From the NCBI GenBank assembly GCA_947468085.1, contig CANIKY010000014.1, forward strand, positions 1 through 41,443: DNA of 41,443 bases, given 5' to 3'. Source of the stretch: Paracoccaceae bacterium (GTDB lineage: Bacteria > Pseudomonadota > Alphaproteobacteria > Rhodobacterales > Rhodobacteraceae). The notes under the pieces are model-generated. The model saw only the letters and a program-made list of their open reading frames with translations, searched no databases and was not told the origin of the DNA. The translations under genes and the position numbers were made by a program. This document shows positions 32,998 through 41,443 of the stretch, in pieces (the first letter of the stretch is position 1; the number at the start of each line of letters is the position of its first letter).

Positions 32998-33861
32998 TTA
33001 AAACCCGTTCAGCGGAACTTTCAGATAGGACAGGCCGTTGCCCTCGGGTTCGGGCATTTGGCCCGCGCGCATGTTGATTTGCAAGGAGGGAATGATCAGC
33101 CGTGGCATGGCCAAGGTCGCATCGCGAGATTCACGCATGGTGACAAAAGCGTCTTTCGATTGCCCGCTGCCCACATGTTTGTTCAAGGCTTTCTGCGCCC
33201 CTACTGTGGTTTCCCAAGCGAACGCATCGCGACCGGGGGCCTTGTAATCGTGACAAACAAAAATGCGCGTCTCATCAGGCAGGGCCAGAATGCGCTGAAT
33301 GCTGTCATACATCACCGCCGCCGATCCACCCGGAAAATCGCAACGCGCCGTGCCGTAGTCGGGCATAAACAGCGTATCGCCGACAAAGGCGGCATCGCCG
33401 ATCACAAAGGTCATGCAGGCTGGCGTGTGGCCGGGGGTATGCCACGCTTGTACCCGCATCTGGCCAATCATCACGCTGTCGCCCTCGGTCAACAGACGGT
33501 CAAACTGCGATCCGTCGCGGGCAAATTTTGTACCTTCGTTAAAGACTTTGCCAAACGTGTTTTGCACCAAGGTGATGTTTTCCCCGATTGCAAGGCGGCC
33601 GCCTAAAGCCTCTTGTAAATAGGGGGCTGCGGACAGGTGGTCGGCGTGTACATGGGTTTCCAAGATCCACGCCAACTGCAAGCCTTGGGTGCGCACAAAA
33701 TTTATGACTGCATCGGCAGAGCGTGTGTCGGTCGCCCCCGAGGCATAGTCGAAATCCAAAACCGAATCGATAATGGCGCAGGCCGATCCTTCAGGTTCGG
33801 CCACGACATAGGTGGCTGTGTTGGTTGCTTCATCGAAAAAGGCGTGAACGCGCGGATACAT
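32998..33861 (-). CDS. blh: Blh-like MBL-fold hydrolase (persulfide dioxygenase group)
   Basis: A 287-residue metallo-beta-lactamase-fold protein with the metal motif HVHADH (H70, H72, D74, H75). Further ligands are in TPGHTPACM and GDTLF and the late CHDYKAPG. Beta-lactamase hydrolase-like proteins with the ending seen here work with DUF442 and YeeE proteins in sulfide detoxification in Xylella and Agrobacterium (bigR operon) and are related to the persulfide dioxygenase ETHE1. The start ATG 33861 has only a weak ribosome-binding site. The usual ArsR-type regulator gene (bigR/sqrR) is not beside it, but a possible binding site for such a protein lies upstream at 33901-33916. It is the first gene of the operon. 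Confidence 0.88.
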   Translation of the reverse strand: MYPRVHAFFDEATNTATYVVAEPEGSACAIIDSVLDFDYASGATDTRSADAVINFVRTQGLQLAWILETHVHADHLSAAPYLQEALGGRLAIGENITLVQNTFGKVFNEGTKFARDGSQFDRLLTEGDSVMIGQMRVQAWHTPGHTPACMTFVIGDAAFVGDTLFMPDYGTARCDFPGGSAAVMYDSIQRILALPDETRIFVCHDYKAPGRDAFAWETTVGAQKALNKHVGSGQSKDAFVTMRESRDATLAMPRLIIPSLQINMRAGQMPEPEGNGLSYLKVPLNGF

Positions 33862-33900
33862 AGAAAACCTGCGGTGTTAAGGGTCAAGGATCATTTATAC

Positions 33901-33916
33901 ATTTAATTTTCAGAAT
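33901..33916. promoter_or_regulatory. Possible SqrR/BigR-type operator
   Basis: ATTT-AATTTTCA-GAAT differs at one base from the ATTC-N8-GAAT pattern reported for SqrR of Rhodobacter capsulatus. It lies 39 bases upstream of the Blh-like start in an AT-rich stretch between two divergent genes. No regulator gene is adjacent. Confidence 0.4.
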
Positions 33917-34003
33917 ATGTAAGCCGATATTGCACCCTTGATGTGCATCAAAGTTCGCATCGCGCCGAAAGGTTAGGATAGGACACATAGCAAGGAGTTT
34001 ACT

Positions 34004-34321
34004 ATGACGACCACCTGCCAGCGCAAGGCCGTGTTAATGGCTCGGCAAGATACCCTGCACCGCCGGATCGGCGGGATCAGTGAGGAGCTAACCTCGCATC
34101 AAGAAAAAGATTGGGAGGAACTGGCCACCCAGCGAGAGGCAGATGAAGTCTTGGAAACCCTTGGGGTCGAGGCGCAGATCGAACTGCGCATGATCGCAGG
34201 CGCTTTGGCACGACTTGAGGCGGGCAATTACGGCAACTGTCAGGTGTGCGGCGCGCCCATTGAGGCGGTGCGGTTGGACATCCTGCCCGATACCCCGTTT
34301 TGCAAGGATTGTGCCCTTTGA
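34004..34321 (+). CDS. TraR/DksA-family zinc-finger protein
   Basis: A 105-residue protein with an N-terminal helical hairpin (about 10-70) and a C-terminal C4 zinc finger: C79, C82 (CQVC), C100 and C103 (CKDC). DksA-like proteins bind the secondary channel of RNA polymerase and change transcription, often in stress. This one is shorter than true DksA (about 150 residues) and resembles the short stand-alone members. ATG 34004 has AAGGAG eight bases upstream. It is divergent from the Blh-like operon, sharing the 142-base AT-rich gap with the possible SqrR/BigR-type site, so it could be regulated together with it. Confidence 0.85.
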   Translation: MTTTCQRKAVLMARQDTLHRRIGGISEELTSHQEKDWEELATQREADEVLETLGVEAQIELRMIAGALARLEAGNYGNCQVCGAPIEAVRLDILPDTPFCKDCAL

Positions 34322-34349
34322 CCCCTTGGCCCTCATTTAGGCCCGCGAC

Positions 34350-34514
34350 ATGACCCTTGAAATGTCCGAGGGGGGGCTTTTGGCCACGCTTAAGCTACAA
34401 ATGGAAGGCTTGGCCATTTTGTTCGGCGGGGTGTCCCGTGACAGTTTTCTGGACATTTTGCCCCAAGAAAAGGACGAGACTGACGCCGAGTTTGACAATA
34501 CAACGTTTTATTAG
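34350..34514 (+). CDS. Small acidic ORF of 54 residues
   Basis: ATG 34350 to TAG 34514 encodes 54 residues beginning MTLEMSEGGLLATLKLQMEG and ending in an acidic tail (QEKDETDAEFDNTTFY). It starts 28 bases after the DksA-like gene, and its last four bases overlap the convergent end of the next gene. Codon use is in keeping with coding, and no homologue is known to me. It has no clear Shine-Dalgarno sequence, so it may not be translated. Confidence 0.35.
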   Translation: MTLEMSEGGLLATLKLQMEGLAILFGGVSRDSFLDILPQEKDETDAEFDNTTFY

Positions 34515-34720
34515 CGCAGCAAAAGGCCCGCCACGACGGCCATTAGGCCCAGCACGGCCACGCCGACCGATGACAAATTCCACACAACAACACGGTTCAT
34601 CGCGGCACGCGCCTGATCTTCAGGCATAGATTTGGCCTTCAGCGATTGCGCGGCACAATACATTAGCCCAGCCACGCCCAACAACGTCACCAAAGCCCCG
34701 CCCCAGATCAAAACTGACAT
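34511..34720 (-). CDS. Small two-helix membrane protein
   Basis: A 69-residue protein with two hydrophobic segments, near the N-terminus (MSVLIWGGALVTLLGVAGLM) and the C-terminus (VVVWNLSSVGVAVLGLMAVV). They are joined by the charged stretch KAKSMPEDQARAAMNR. Two-segment proteins of this type are common in Rhodobacteraceae and have no known function. I take ATG 34720 behind AGGGGGCGTG; a longer frame reaching into the gapR gene is a shadow. It is divergent from gapR. Confidence 0.75.
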   Translation of the reverse strand: MSVLIWGGALVTLLGVAGLMYCAAQSLKAKSMPEDQARAAMNRVVVWNLSSVGVAVLGLMAVVAGLLLR

Positions 34721-34855
34721 TTCACGCCCCCTATGATACCGCGCGGGATAGCGTTTTGCGCCCGCTGTGTCTAGCTTTGGGCCACAGGTCCCCTTGCAGG
34801 ACAGGCCCCGCCCAGTATAGGGATTTGGCCATATCTTTTTCCTTGAGAGGCCCCG

Positions 34856-35110
34856 ATGTCCAGCCCGAACGACGCCTATTCCGTGACCGCCGAAGAGTTG
34901 CGCCAGTTCATTGAGCGCTTTGAGCAATTGGAAGCGGAAAAGAAGGACGTGGCTGATCAGTTGAAAGAAGCCATGGCAGAGGCCAAGGGTCGTGGCTATG
35001 ACACAAAGGTACTGCGCAAGGTTCTGGCGATGCGCAAGCGCAAGCCCGATGAATTGGCTGAAGAAGAGGCGGTGCTTGAGGTGTACAAATCCGCCCTCGG
35101 AATGGCTTAG
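34856..35110 (+). CDS. gapR: GapR-family nucleoid protein (DUF2312/UPF0335)
   Basis: An 84-residue, mostly alpha-helical coiled-coil protein. VTAEELRQFIERFEQLEAEK, then the KDVADQLKEAMAEAKGRGYD helix and KVLRKVLAMRKRKPDELAEE, match GapR of Caulobacter. GapR clamps overtwisted DNA ahead of replication forks and highly transcribed genes. Length and helix order match the family fully. ATG 34856 follows GAGAGG. It is a single-gene unit, with 48 bases before the iron permease gene. Confidence 0.95.
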   Translation: MSSPNDAYSVTAEELRQFIERFEQLEAEKKDVADQLKEAMAEAKGRGYDTKVLRKVLAMRKRKPDELAEEEAVLEVYKSALGMA

Positions 35111-35158
35111 GGCAGGGCCTTTCTGGACAGGCCAAGCGCTTTGCGCTAACACGTCCCT

Positions 35159-36808
35159 ATGACCCACCAAAAGAGTCAACTAAGCCGCCTAGACCGTCCT
35201 GACCTGTGGTCGGTTGGCGCAGTCGTCATAGGCTTTGTGGTCGTTGCTCCAGTTCTGGCTGTCATTTGGCTGGCTTTTCATCCGACCGAGAATATCTGGC
35301 CTCACTTAATGGCAACAGTGCTGCCCCGCTATGTGACCAATACGGTGATTTTGGCTGCAGGCGTAGGGGTGTTGTCGGTGGCCATGGGCACGGGGGCGGC
35401 TTGGCTGGTGGTGATGTACCGTTTTCCGCTTGCGCGGTTTTTAGATCAGGCTTTGCTTTTTCCATTGGCCATTCCAGCCTATATCGGCGCTTATGCTTTG
35501 GTTGATTTTTTGGATTATTCTGGCCCGTTGCAGGGCGCTTTGCGGTTGGCTATGGGCTGGACTTCGGCCAAGGATTATGCCTTCCCCGAAGTACATTCGC
35601 TGGGCTTTGCCATGCTGGTTCTTGCAGCAGCCTTTTACCCTTACGTCTACCTTCTTGCCCGCGCCGCTTTTCGCGAGCAGTCGGGGGGCACTTATGAAGT
35701 TGCGCGCGCCTTGGGCGCGGGGCCTTGGGGGCTTTTCTGGCGCGTCGGCCTGCCCTTGGCGCGCCCCGCCCTCGCGGCAGGCTTGGCGCTGGTCTTGATG
35801 GAGACGGTGGCTGATTTTGGCACCGTGCAGCATTTTGCCGTGCAAACCCTGACCACGGGTGTCTTTTCCACTTGGCTCAACGGCGATAACGCTGGTGGGG
35901 CCGCGCAATTGGCGGGCGTGATCTTGGTTTTGATCTTGGGCCTGATCTTTGTGGAACGGTCTAGCCGGCGCAACGCGCGGTTTCACAAACCTTCACGCGC
36001 GGTGCGGCCCGTGGTGCCTGTACAGTTGCAAGGGCTGCCCGCTTGGGGCGCGCTGCTGGCCTGTCTGGTGCCACTAAGCTTGGGATTTGGGCTGCCGGTG
36101 GGGGTGATGCTGGCCCATGCGCTACAAAAACCCAAGGCTTGGCTTGCCCCCGGATTGGCGCAGGCCATGATCAACACGTTGACAGTGGGGGTGATTGCCG
36201 CGGTCCTGACGGTAGCGGCCGCAACATTCCTGATCCAAGGGCTGAGGCTGTCACGCCATAGGACGGCGCGGTTGATCTTACCGCTGACCACGCTTGGCTA
36301 TGCTGCACCCGGGGCTGTGCTGGCGGTGGGCATTTTGATCCCCTTGGCAGCCTTTGACCATAGATTGGCCGATGCCATCTTGGCCGTAACGGGCCATGAT
36401 CCCGGCTTGTTGCTGACGGGCACTGCCGCAGCGCTCGTCTTGGCCTATACGGTGCGGTTTTTCGGCATCGCCCAAGGTGCCGTCGAGGCGGCCTTTGGTC
36501 GTGTCGCCCCAACCTTGCCCATGGCTGCGCGGTCTCTGGGCCAAACCGCTGGGGGTGTGCTGCAGCGCGTTTACCTGCCGCTGATGCGCGGATCGGTCAG
36601 CACGGCACTGCTGATGGTGTTCGTTGACTGCGTCAAAGAGTTGCCCGCCACACTGATGCTGCGCCCGTTCAACTTTAACACCCTATCGACCCGCGCCTAC
36701 GATCTGGCCAGCCTAGAGAAAATCACCGAAGCCGCCCCCGCAGCCCTTTTGGTCATCGCCTTCAGCCTGATCGCGGTCGCAATAATGGCACGATCTTCGC
36801 GCGCCTAA
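35159..36808 (+). CDS. Iron(III) ABC transporter permease, FbpB type
   Basis: A 549-residue inner-membrane protein made of two fused permease domains with about twelve segments. Each has an EAA-type loop: EVARALGAGPWGLFWRVGLP near residue 180 and AARSLGQTAGGVLQRVYLPL near residue 460. The C-terminal CVKELPATLMLRPFNFNTLS is the characteristic end of FbpB/SfuB-type ferric iron permeases. Such systems need a periplasmic binding protein (FbpA) and an ATPase (FbpC), neither of which is adjacent, so the permease gene stands alone. ATG 35159 has a poor Shine-Dalgarno sequence, and expression may depend on its own promoter. Confidence 0.92.
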   Translation: MTHQKSQLSRLDRPDLWSVGAVVIGFVVVAPVLAVIWLAFHPTENIWPHLMATVLPRYVTNTVILAAGVGVLSVAMGTGAAWLVVMYRFPLARFLDQALLFPLAIPAYIGAYALVDFLDYSGPLQGALRLAMGWTSAKDYAFPEVHSLGFAMLVLAAAFYPYVYLLARAAFREQSGGTYEVARALGAGPWGLFWRVGLPLARPALAAGLALVLMETVADFGTVQHFAVQTLTTGVFSTWLNGDNAGGAAQLAGVILVLILGLIFVERSSRRNARFHKPSRAVRPVVPVQLQGLPAWGALLACLVPLSLGFGLPVGVMLAHALQKPKAWLAPGLAQAMINTLTVGVIAAVLTVAAATFLIQGLRLSRHRTARLILPLTTLGYAAPGAVLAVGILIPLAAFDHRLADAILAVTGHDPGLLLTGTAAALVLAYTVRFFGIAQGAVEAAFGRVAPTLPMAARSLGQTAGGVLQRVYLPLMRGSVSTALLMVFVDCVKELPATLMLRPFNFNTLSTRAYDLASLEKITEAAPAALLVIAFSLIAVAIMARSSRA

Positions 36809-36811
36809 GGC

Positions 36812-36840
36812 TTGCAAACGTGGCAGAACTTGGCTATCAG
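36812..36840 (+). promoter_or_regulatory. Probable sigma-70 promoter of the tRNA gene
   Basis: TTGCAA and TATCAG are separated by 17 bases, each four of six to the -35 and -10 consensus. The -10 box ends nine bases before the first tRNA base, the normal distance for a tRNA promoter. Confidence 0.5.
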
Positions 36841-36849
36841 AACAGCGTT

Positions 36850-36925
36850 GCCTCTATAGCTCAGCTGGTAGAGCACCTGATTTGTAATCAGGGGGTCACG
36901 GGTTCGATCCCTGTTGGGGGCACCA
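36850..36925 (+). tRNA. tRNA-Thr (anticodon TGT)
   Basis: A 76-base cloverleaf. The acceptor GCCTCTA (36850-36856) pairs with TGGGGGC (36915-36921) using G-T pairs. The D arm contains AGCTCAGCTGGTAGAGC, the anticodon stem is CCTGA/TCAGG around TTTGTAA (anticodon 36883-36885), and the T arm is CGGGTTCGATCCCTG. CCA is encoded at 36923-36925. It reads ACA codons. Confidence 0.97.
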
Positions 36926-37342
36926 TTTAAATCAAAGGGTTAGCTCCCTTTTGAACCGCCTAGGTTAGGTAGGTTCATCGTTTGGGTAGCGGATGGGTAG
37001 CGCGACACCGCCCACTGCTGCCCTCGTCGGTTACCAAGAATCTAGTGAGTAATTTTATGAATGGTGATGTGCTATCAGTATTTCGTTAACTTTATTTGTT
37101 GCGCTGTCGGCTTCGATTAATAGTAAGATTGTCTAGTAAACTGATGCCTGCAGATGGGCCACAATAGTGTCTCCTTTTGGTGGAGACGAGTGCGTGGGGC
37201 GGAGCGCCGCTTACGAATTCGCTTGAACGCTCGATAGGCATTTTTTGGCAGATCAAACAGGCATCAAATAGCGCGGCCAATTGCTCACGCCTGCACATTT
37301 GGCGCGAAATCTATCGCGCTTATGCTAGCCCAGCGCCCCCTG
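36926..37342. other. Gene-free, AT-richer stretch after the tRNA gene
   Basis: The 417 bases hold no gene I can support. Short open frames on both strands (68 residues at 37092-37298 minus; one at 37177-37536 plus that runs antisense into the RTX gene) have no recognisable motif. Near the left end GGGTAGCG occurs twice (36984-36991 and 36995-37002), three bases apart. The composition is more AT-rich than the housekeeping genes, as for intergenic DNA at the edge of acquired segments. Confidence 0.5.
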
Positions 37343-40300
37343 TCAGAAAATCAGCACATCGGTGTAGGCCAGCGTCGGGTGATTATCCAACACCCCGATT
37401 TGAACCGCTGCGCCAGAACCGCTGCCATCTTTGTCATAGTAGAGCGCACCGGTCGTTGTGTTGTAGATCACTCTATCAGTCGCAAGGTGGCCCTTGGTGG
37501 CATCGGCAGCAGCATAAAACGCGGTCGATCCAATAGTCCCTACTGCGCCCAACCCCGTGAATATGGCCTTAGACAGGCTGATGCGATCGCTGGCTGTCGT
37601 GAAGTCAGTGATATGATCCACGCCCGTCAGTTGATTGAACACAAAGGTGTCAGCACCTGCATCCCCTGTGAGGGTATCATTACCGGCACCACCCGTCAGG
37701 CTATCGTTGCCGCCTCCACCGATGAGGCTGTCATTCCCGAGGCCACCAACCAATGTATCATTGCCAGTTCCACCGGTCAGCGTGTCAGCCAATGCTGAGC
37801 CTGTCAGGGTCGTCGCATTGCCAGTGTTGGTCACGCTGTAACCAACAGAACCACCCGTTACAGCCCCTAGGTTCACAGCGAAGCCTGCCGTGGTCAGCGT
37901 GGCTGTGCCCGCATTGGTCGTGCCAGTGGTCGCTGTCCACGCGGCCGTCACGGTCGCATTCGCTGTCGCACTGGCTGACACGGTGAATATATCTCCGCCA
38001 CCCAGATCGGTGATCGCATCGGTGCCTGAGGCCACGGTAAATGTATCGTTGCCCGCTCCGCCGATTAAACTATCGTTTCCTGTGCCGCCAACAAGGACGT
38101 CAGCCCCAGTGTTACCCGTCAGAGTGTCGTTGAACTTTGATCCGGTTAGGGTGGCCGTCGTTGCGGCGGTATTGGTCACGCTGTAACCAGCAGACCCGCC
38201 CGTCACAGCGGTAAGGTTTACGGCAAAGCCTGCTGTGGTCAGATTGGCGGTTCCGTCATTCGTCGTGCCGGTGGTGGCAGTCCAAGACGCACTGACCGTC
38301 GCGTTCGCCGTGGCGCCAATGCTTATGTTCAAGACATCCGCGCCGCCAAGATCGGCGATCGTGTCGACCCCACTGGCGACGTTAAACGTATCGTTCCCAG
38401 TCCCACCAGTCAGAGTATCGTTGCCAGCGGCGCCATTCAGGCTGTCATTGCCTGCCCCGCCGATAAGCGTGTCATTGTCGTCAGACCCCCGAAGCGTGTC
38501 GGCAAGGCCCGAACCCGTCAGCGTGGTTGCTAGTCCTGTGTTTGTCACCGTGTAGCCAGCTGATCCGCCCGTCACTGCCGCAAGGTTCACAGCAAGGCCG
38601 GAACTGGTCACTACGGCGGTTCCCGCGTTGGTAGTCCCAGACGTCGCAGTCCATGCCGCTGAGACGGTGGCATTTGCCGTAGCTCCTGCCGCCACGATCA
38701 AGATATCGGCGCTGCCCAGATCAGCAATGCTGTCAATTCCGGACGCCACTGTGAACGTATCATTGCCGGCGTTGCCTGTCAGACTGTCGTTACCTGCGCC
38801 ACCAGTAAGGGTGTCATTGCCCGCACCGCCCAGCAAAGTGTCGTTGCCCACGCCGCCAGTCAAGTTATCCGCCCAAGCCGATCCAGTCAGCGTGGTTGCT
38901 GCTCCGACGTTCGTGACGTTGAAGCCTGCGATGCCTGTCGCCGCACTCACGTTAACGGCAAAGCCAACAGACGTCAGGTTTGCTGCGCCACTGTTGCTGC
39001 TAGAGATATCCGCTGTCCAATTCGATGCCAGTGTCACGTTTGCGGTGGCGCCAGATGCAACCGTCAAAACATCTGACCCACCGAGATCAGTGATGGCATC
39101 AATGCCTGCGCCGACGTTGAAAGCATCGTTTCCAGCCCCACCAGTCAAGCTGTCATTGCCAACACCACCGATCAGGCTATCGTTGCCACTTCCGCCAACC
39201 AGCGTGTCATTACCCGCTCCGCCATCAAGTGTATCCGCATCGGTAGACCCGATCAGCGCGTTGATGCCAGCATTGCCGATGATGGTCAGCCCACTAAGCA
39301 CCGCCGAGGCGTTCACATTCAACGCCGTAGTCGCAGATGTAACCGCAGAAGCAGCTGTTCCCGTTCCAATGACCACTTTTTCGACTTTGACGTCTGATGT
39401 GAGCAGCAATGTGCTGGCCGTCGTTGTTGCGAAGCGCAACTCATCCGTGCCGTCATCACCATAGATCATCTCTCCCGCGGCAAAATCGGCAACCGGACCC
39501 AAGATGAACACATCGTCACCTTGGCCACCGAGCAACACATCTGCCCCAGCAGCGCCGGTGATCGTGTCGTTGGCAAGCCCACCATCGATCAGATTGGCTT
39601 TCACATCACCGGTCAGTGTGTCCGCATACCCAGACCCTGTCAGGTTCTCAATTGTGGCCAGCGTATCCGTTCCAGCCCCACCCGTTGCCTGCGCGGCGGT
39701 GATCGCCAGACTGACCGTCAACCCCGACGTGGCACTGACATAGGTGGCCGTGTCTGTCCCAGCACCACCGGTCAAAACGTCGTTTCCCGCACCACCATCC
39801 AGCGTGTCGTTGCCTTCGCCACCGGTCAAAGCATTCGCCGCTGAGTTGCCAGTAAGCACGTTGGCATCCGTATTGCCGGTGCCATTGACAGCTACAGACC
39901 CAGTCAGCGTGAGGTTCTCAACATTGAAGCCCAAGGTATAGGTAACCGCTGTTTGAACTGTGTCGGTGCCCTCACCAACGTTCTCCGTCACAACGTCATT
40001 GGCGCTGTCCAACAAATAGGTATCGTTGCCAGCCCCGCCAGACATGCTGTCGTTCCCAGCCCCACCGTCTAGGACATTGGCTGCGCTGCTACCGGTCAAA
40101 ATGTTGGCCAGCGTGTTGCCGGTGCCATTAAGTGCGACGCTACCCGTAAGCGTCAGGTTCTCGACATTGGCCGATAGCGTGTAGCTGATCGAGGACTGCA
40201 CTGTATCGACGTCACTCGAGATCGCTTCGCTGACAAGATCGCCGACACTGTCCACCACATAGGTGTCATTGCCAGACCCGCCGTTCAGGCTGTCATCCCC

Positions 40301-41443
40301 TGTCCCGCCGTCGAGCGTGTCGTTACCTGCGCCACCGTACAGCGTGTCATTGCCGTCAGCCCCAGCAATCTGGTTATTTGCATCGTTCCCAGTGATGGTG
40401 TTGGCGAGCGTGTTACCAGTGCCGTTGATGGTTGCGGAAGCACCCGAGAGGGCAACAGAGCCAGTTAGCGTCAGGTTCTCGACGTTTGCAGACAGTGTAT
40501 AATTGACGGACGACAGGACGCTATCGGTGCCCTCGCCGCTACCTTCGATGACCACTGCTGCTGCGTCATCCACCACAAAGGTATCATCACCCAAACCGCC
40601 CGTCAGGGTGTCGTTGCCGGTGCCGCCGTTCAGCGTGTCATTCCCACCACCGCCAAAGAGAGCATCAGCATCGAGCCCCCCGCTGAAGATATCATCACCG
40701 TCACCGCCATAAAGCGTGTCAATGCCCACCCCACCGTCGAGCGAATCTGCACCCGTGTCACCGTAAAGGATATCGTTGCCGTTACCTCCAGTGAGCGAGT
40801 CGTTGCCGTTTCCACCACTCAGGCTGTCATCTTCACCGCCGCCGTCTAGGCTGTCGTTGCCATCCCCGCCGTAAAGCGTGTCATTGCCGCTGTCGCCGGA
40901 AAGAACGTTGGCGGCCGAGTTGCCCGTGAGGATGTTATCGCCGCCGTTTCCTGTGCCGGTGATCGCCGAAGATTCCGTAAGGGTTAGGTTCTCCAGCCCC
41001 ACCCCCAACGAGTAGCCGACGGAGGCCAGCACCAAGTCGGTACCAGCGTAATCCTGCTCGATTATGACATCGTTGGCAGTGTCCACGACATAGGTATCAT
41101 CTCCCACGCCACCCAACATCGCGTCATTGCCGGTGCCGCCATCCAACGTATCGTTGCCCGCACCGCCCGATAGCGTATCATTATCAGCGCCACCGAGAAG
41201 GCTATCGCCGCCAGTCCCGCCGTCCAAGCTATCGCCGCCAGACCCACCGTCCAACGTGTCAGCGCCCGAACCACCCACCAGCGTATCCGCCAAGGCCGAA
41301 CCCGTCAGCGTCGTCGCAGCGCCGGTGTTAGTTACCGAGAAGCCAGCCGTCCCGCCAGTTACAGCAGACAGATCAACCCCAAAGCCAGCTGTAGTCACCG
41401 TGGCCGTGCGGGAATTGGACGTGGAAGCCGTGGCAGTCCAAGC
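37343..41443 (-). CDS. Giant RTX-repeat secreted protein, C-terminal part
   Basis: The frame is open to the right edge, so at least 1366 residues are present and the N-terminus is missing. The protein is built almost wholly of glycine/aspartate-rich nonapeptide repeats (GGxGxDxLx, such as [11 protein letters not shown]), which form calcium-binding beta-rolls. Two longer modules alternate with them: a 120-residue type with [13 protein letters not shown] and [14 protein letters not shown], and a type with NDTYVVDS and [13 protein letters not shown]. The end (DAGADTFVF..., [23 protein letters not shown]) is the usual C-terminal secretion region for a type I exporter. No exporter genes are seen in the window. 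It may be an adhesin, a biofilm or S-layer-like protein; a catalytic domain could lie in the missing part. Confidence 0.92.
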   Translation of the reverse strand, partial: AWTATASTSNSRTATVTTAGFGVDLSAVTGGTAGFSVTNTGAATTLTGSALADTLVGGSGADTLDGGSGGDSLDGGTGGDSLLGGADNDTLSGGAGNDTLDGGTGNDAMLGGVGDDTYVVDTANDVIIEQDYAGTDLVLASVGYSLGVGLENLTLTESSAITGTGNGGDNILTGNSAANVLSGDSGNDTLYGGDGNDSLDGGGEDDSLSGGNGNDSLTGGNGNDILYGDTGADSLDGGVGIDTLYGGDGDDIFSGGLDADALFGGGGNDTLNGGTGNDTLTGGLGDDTFVVDDAAAVVIEGSGEGTDSVLSSVNYTLSANVENLTLTGSVALSGASATINGTGNTLANTITGNDANNQIAGADGNDTLYGGAGNDTLDGGTGDDSLNGGSGNDTYVVDSVGDLVSEAISSDVDTVQSSISYTLSANVENLTLTGSVALNGTGNTLANILTGSSAANVLDGGAGNDSMSGGAGNDTYLLDSANDVVTENVGEGTDTVQTAVTYTLGFNVENLTLTGSVAVNGTGNTDANVLTGNSAANALTGGEGNDTLDGGAGNDVLTGGAGTDTATYVSATSGLTVSLAITAAQATGGAGTDTLATIENLTGSGYADTLTGDVKANLIDGGLANDTITGAAGADVLLGGQGDDVFILGPVADFAAGEMIYGDDGTDELRFATTTASTLLLTSDVKVEKVVIGTGTAASAVTSATTALNVNASAVLSGLTIIGNAGINALIGSTDADTLDGGAGNDTLVGGSGNDSLIGGVGNDSLTGGAGNDAFNVGAGIDAITDLGGSDVLTVASGATANVTLASNWTADISSSNSGAANLTSVGFAVNVSAATGIAGFNVTNVGAATTLTGSAWADNLTGGVGNDTLLGGAGNDTLTGGAGNDSLTGNAGNDTFTVASGIDSIADLGSADILIVAAGATANATVSAAWTATSGTTNAGTAVVTSSGLAVNLAAVTGGSAGYTVTNTGLATTLTGSGLADTLRGSDDNDTLIGGAGNDSLNGAAGNDTLTGGTGNDTFNVASGVDTIADLGGADVLNISIGATANATVSASWTATTGTTNDGTANLTTAGFAVNLTAVTGGSAGYSVTNTAATTATLTGSKFNDTLTGNTGADVLVGGTGNDSLIGGAGNDTFTVASGTDAITDLGGGDIFTVSASATANATVTAAWTATTGTTNAGTATLTTAGFAVNLGAVTGGSVGYSVTNTGNATTLTGSALADTLTGGTGNDTLVGGLGNDSLIGGGGNDSLTGGAGNDTLTGDAGADTFVFNQLTGVDHITDFTTASDRISLSKAIFTGLGAVGTIGSTAFYAAADATKGHLATDRVIYNTTTGALYYDKDGSGSGAAVQIGVLDNHPTLAYTDVLIF
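37784..39095 (-). repeat. Four copies of a ~120-residue module in the RTX gene
   Basis: Segments with the pattern DLGGADxLxVxxGATAN, WTATxGTTNxGTA and [16 protein letters not shown] recur about every 345-370 bases (near 37784-38015, 38119-38360, 38490-38730 and 38865-39095). A fifth copy runs off the right edge (from about 41285). The copies differ enough to rule out an assembly duplication. Confidence 0.7.
39830..41100 (-). repeat. Four copies of a second, NVENLTLTG module in the RTX gene
   Basis: The pattern [15 protein letters not shown], GTDTVQ and [20 protein letters not shown] recurs at about 39830-40030, 40065-40270, 40370-40590 and 40905-41100, separated by blocks of nonapeptide repeats. 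It is a known companion module of large RTX proteins. Confidence 0.65.

Noticed and set aside
36989-37060. Short frame starting MGSATPPTAALVG after the tRNA, as an integrase start
   Set aside because: Only about 20 residues before a stop; no integrase motif.
38628-39464. Long plus-strand frames opposite the RTX gene (rich in VSLPAPP repeats)
   Set aside because: They are the mirror of GC-rich nonapeptide repeats on the minus strand; low complexity, no start signals, and no known protein.
37343-41443. CRISPR-like regular repeats
   Set aside because: The periodicity is that of nonapeptide (27-base) codons within one long frame, with degenerate units and no spacers.

Overview
The window is GC-rich DNA, coding-dense on both strands, and reads as a chromosome segment of an alphaproteobacterium of the Rhodobacteraceae (Rhodobacter/Roseobacter group). 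The grounds are the dnaG-rpoD pair with an acidic insert in sigma-70, a GapR/DUF2312 protein, an RpiR-controlled iolC-iolD-iolB cluster with a kinase-DUF2090 fusion, paired half-size YeeE proteins beside a Blh-type hydrolase, and a stand-alone FliM-like SpoA protein. No genus can be assigned from sequence alone.

Layout. 1-9.3 kb: tail of an unidentified gene, dnaG, rpoD, an HlyU-family protein, an unknown gene, nrdR overlapping ribD, then a D-erythronate-dehydrogenase-like epimerase coupled to an SDR; a GNAT gene faces back. 9.4-13.5 kb: murD, a GFA-family protein, a decayed oxidoreductase remnant and a large OYE/dienoyl-CoA-reductase-like flavoenzyme. 13.6-19.2 kb: RpiR regulator followed by iolC, iolD and iolB for myo-inositol breakdown, with two operator-like palindromes of the same geometry. 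19.3-21.2 kb: kup potassium transporter.

21.3-30.4 kb is a pyrimidine/hydantoin catabolic and uptake region: two RutR-like TetR regulators, a cupin, an HbpS/GlcG-like protein, an M20 N-carbamoyl-amino-acid hydrolase, a dihydropyrimidinase, and an ABC importer (ATPase, two permeases, THI5-like binding protein) whose operon also carries a small SMR-like membrane protein. Tandem RutR-like palindromes lie between the second TetR gene and the hydrolase. 30.5-31.6 kb: a lone FliM/FliN-like protein.

31.7-34.0 kb is a sulfur module on the minus strand: a Blh-like metallo-hydrolase, a YeeE half-transporter, and a second YeeE half fused in frame to a DUF442 sulfur transferase. The fusion looks like the product of a single-base change that removed a stop codon just before an intact internal ribosome-binding site. 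34.0-36.8 kb: DksA-like zinc-finger protein, two small proteins, GapR and an FbpB-type iron permease.

36.85 kb onward: tRNA-Thr(TGT), then about 400 gene-free, more AT-rich bases and the 3' part of a giant RTX protein running off the window. This has the look of a genomic-island edge. A family of intergenic repeats (four copies, two of them full-length, about 105 bp, in inverted orientation) is scattered through the first 20 kb.
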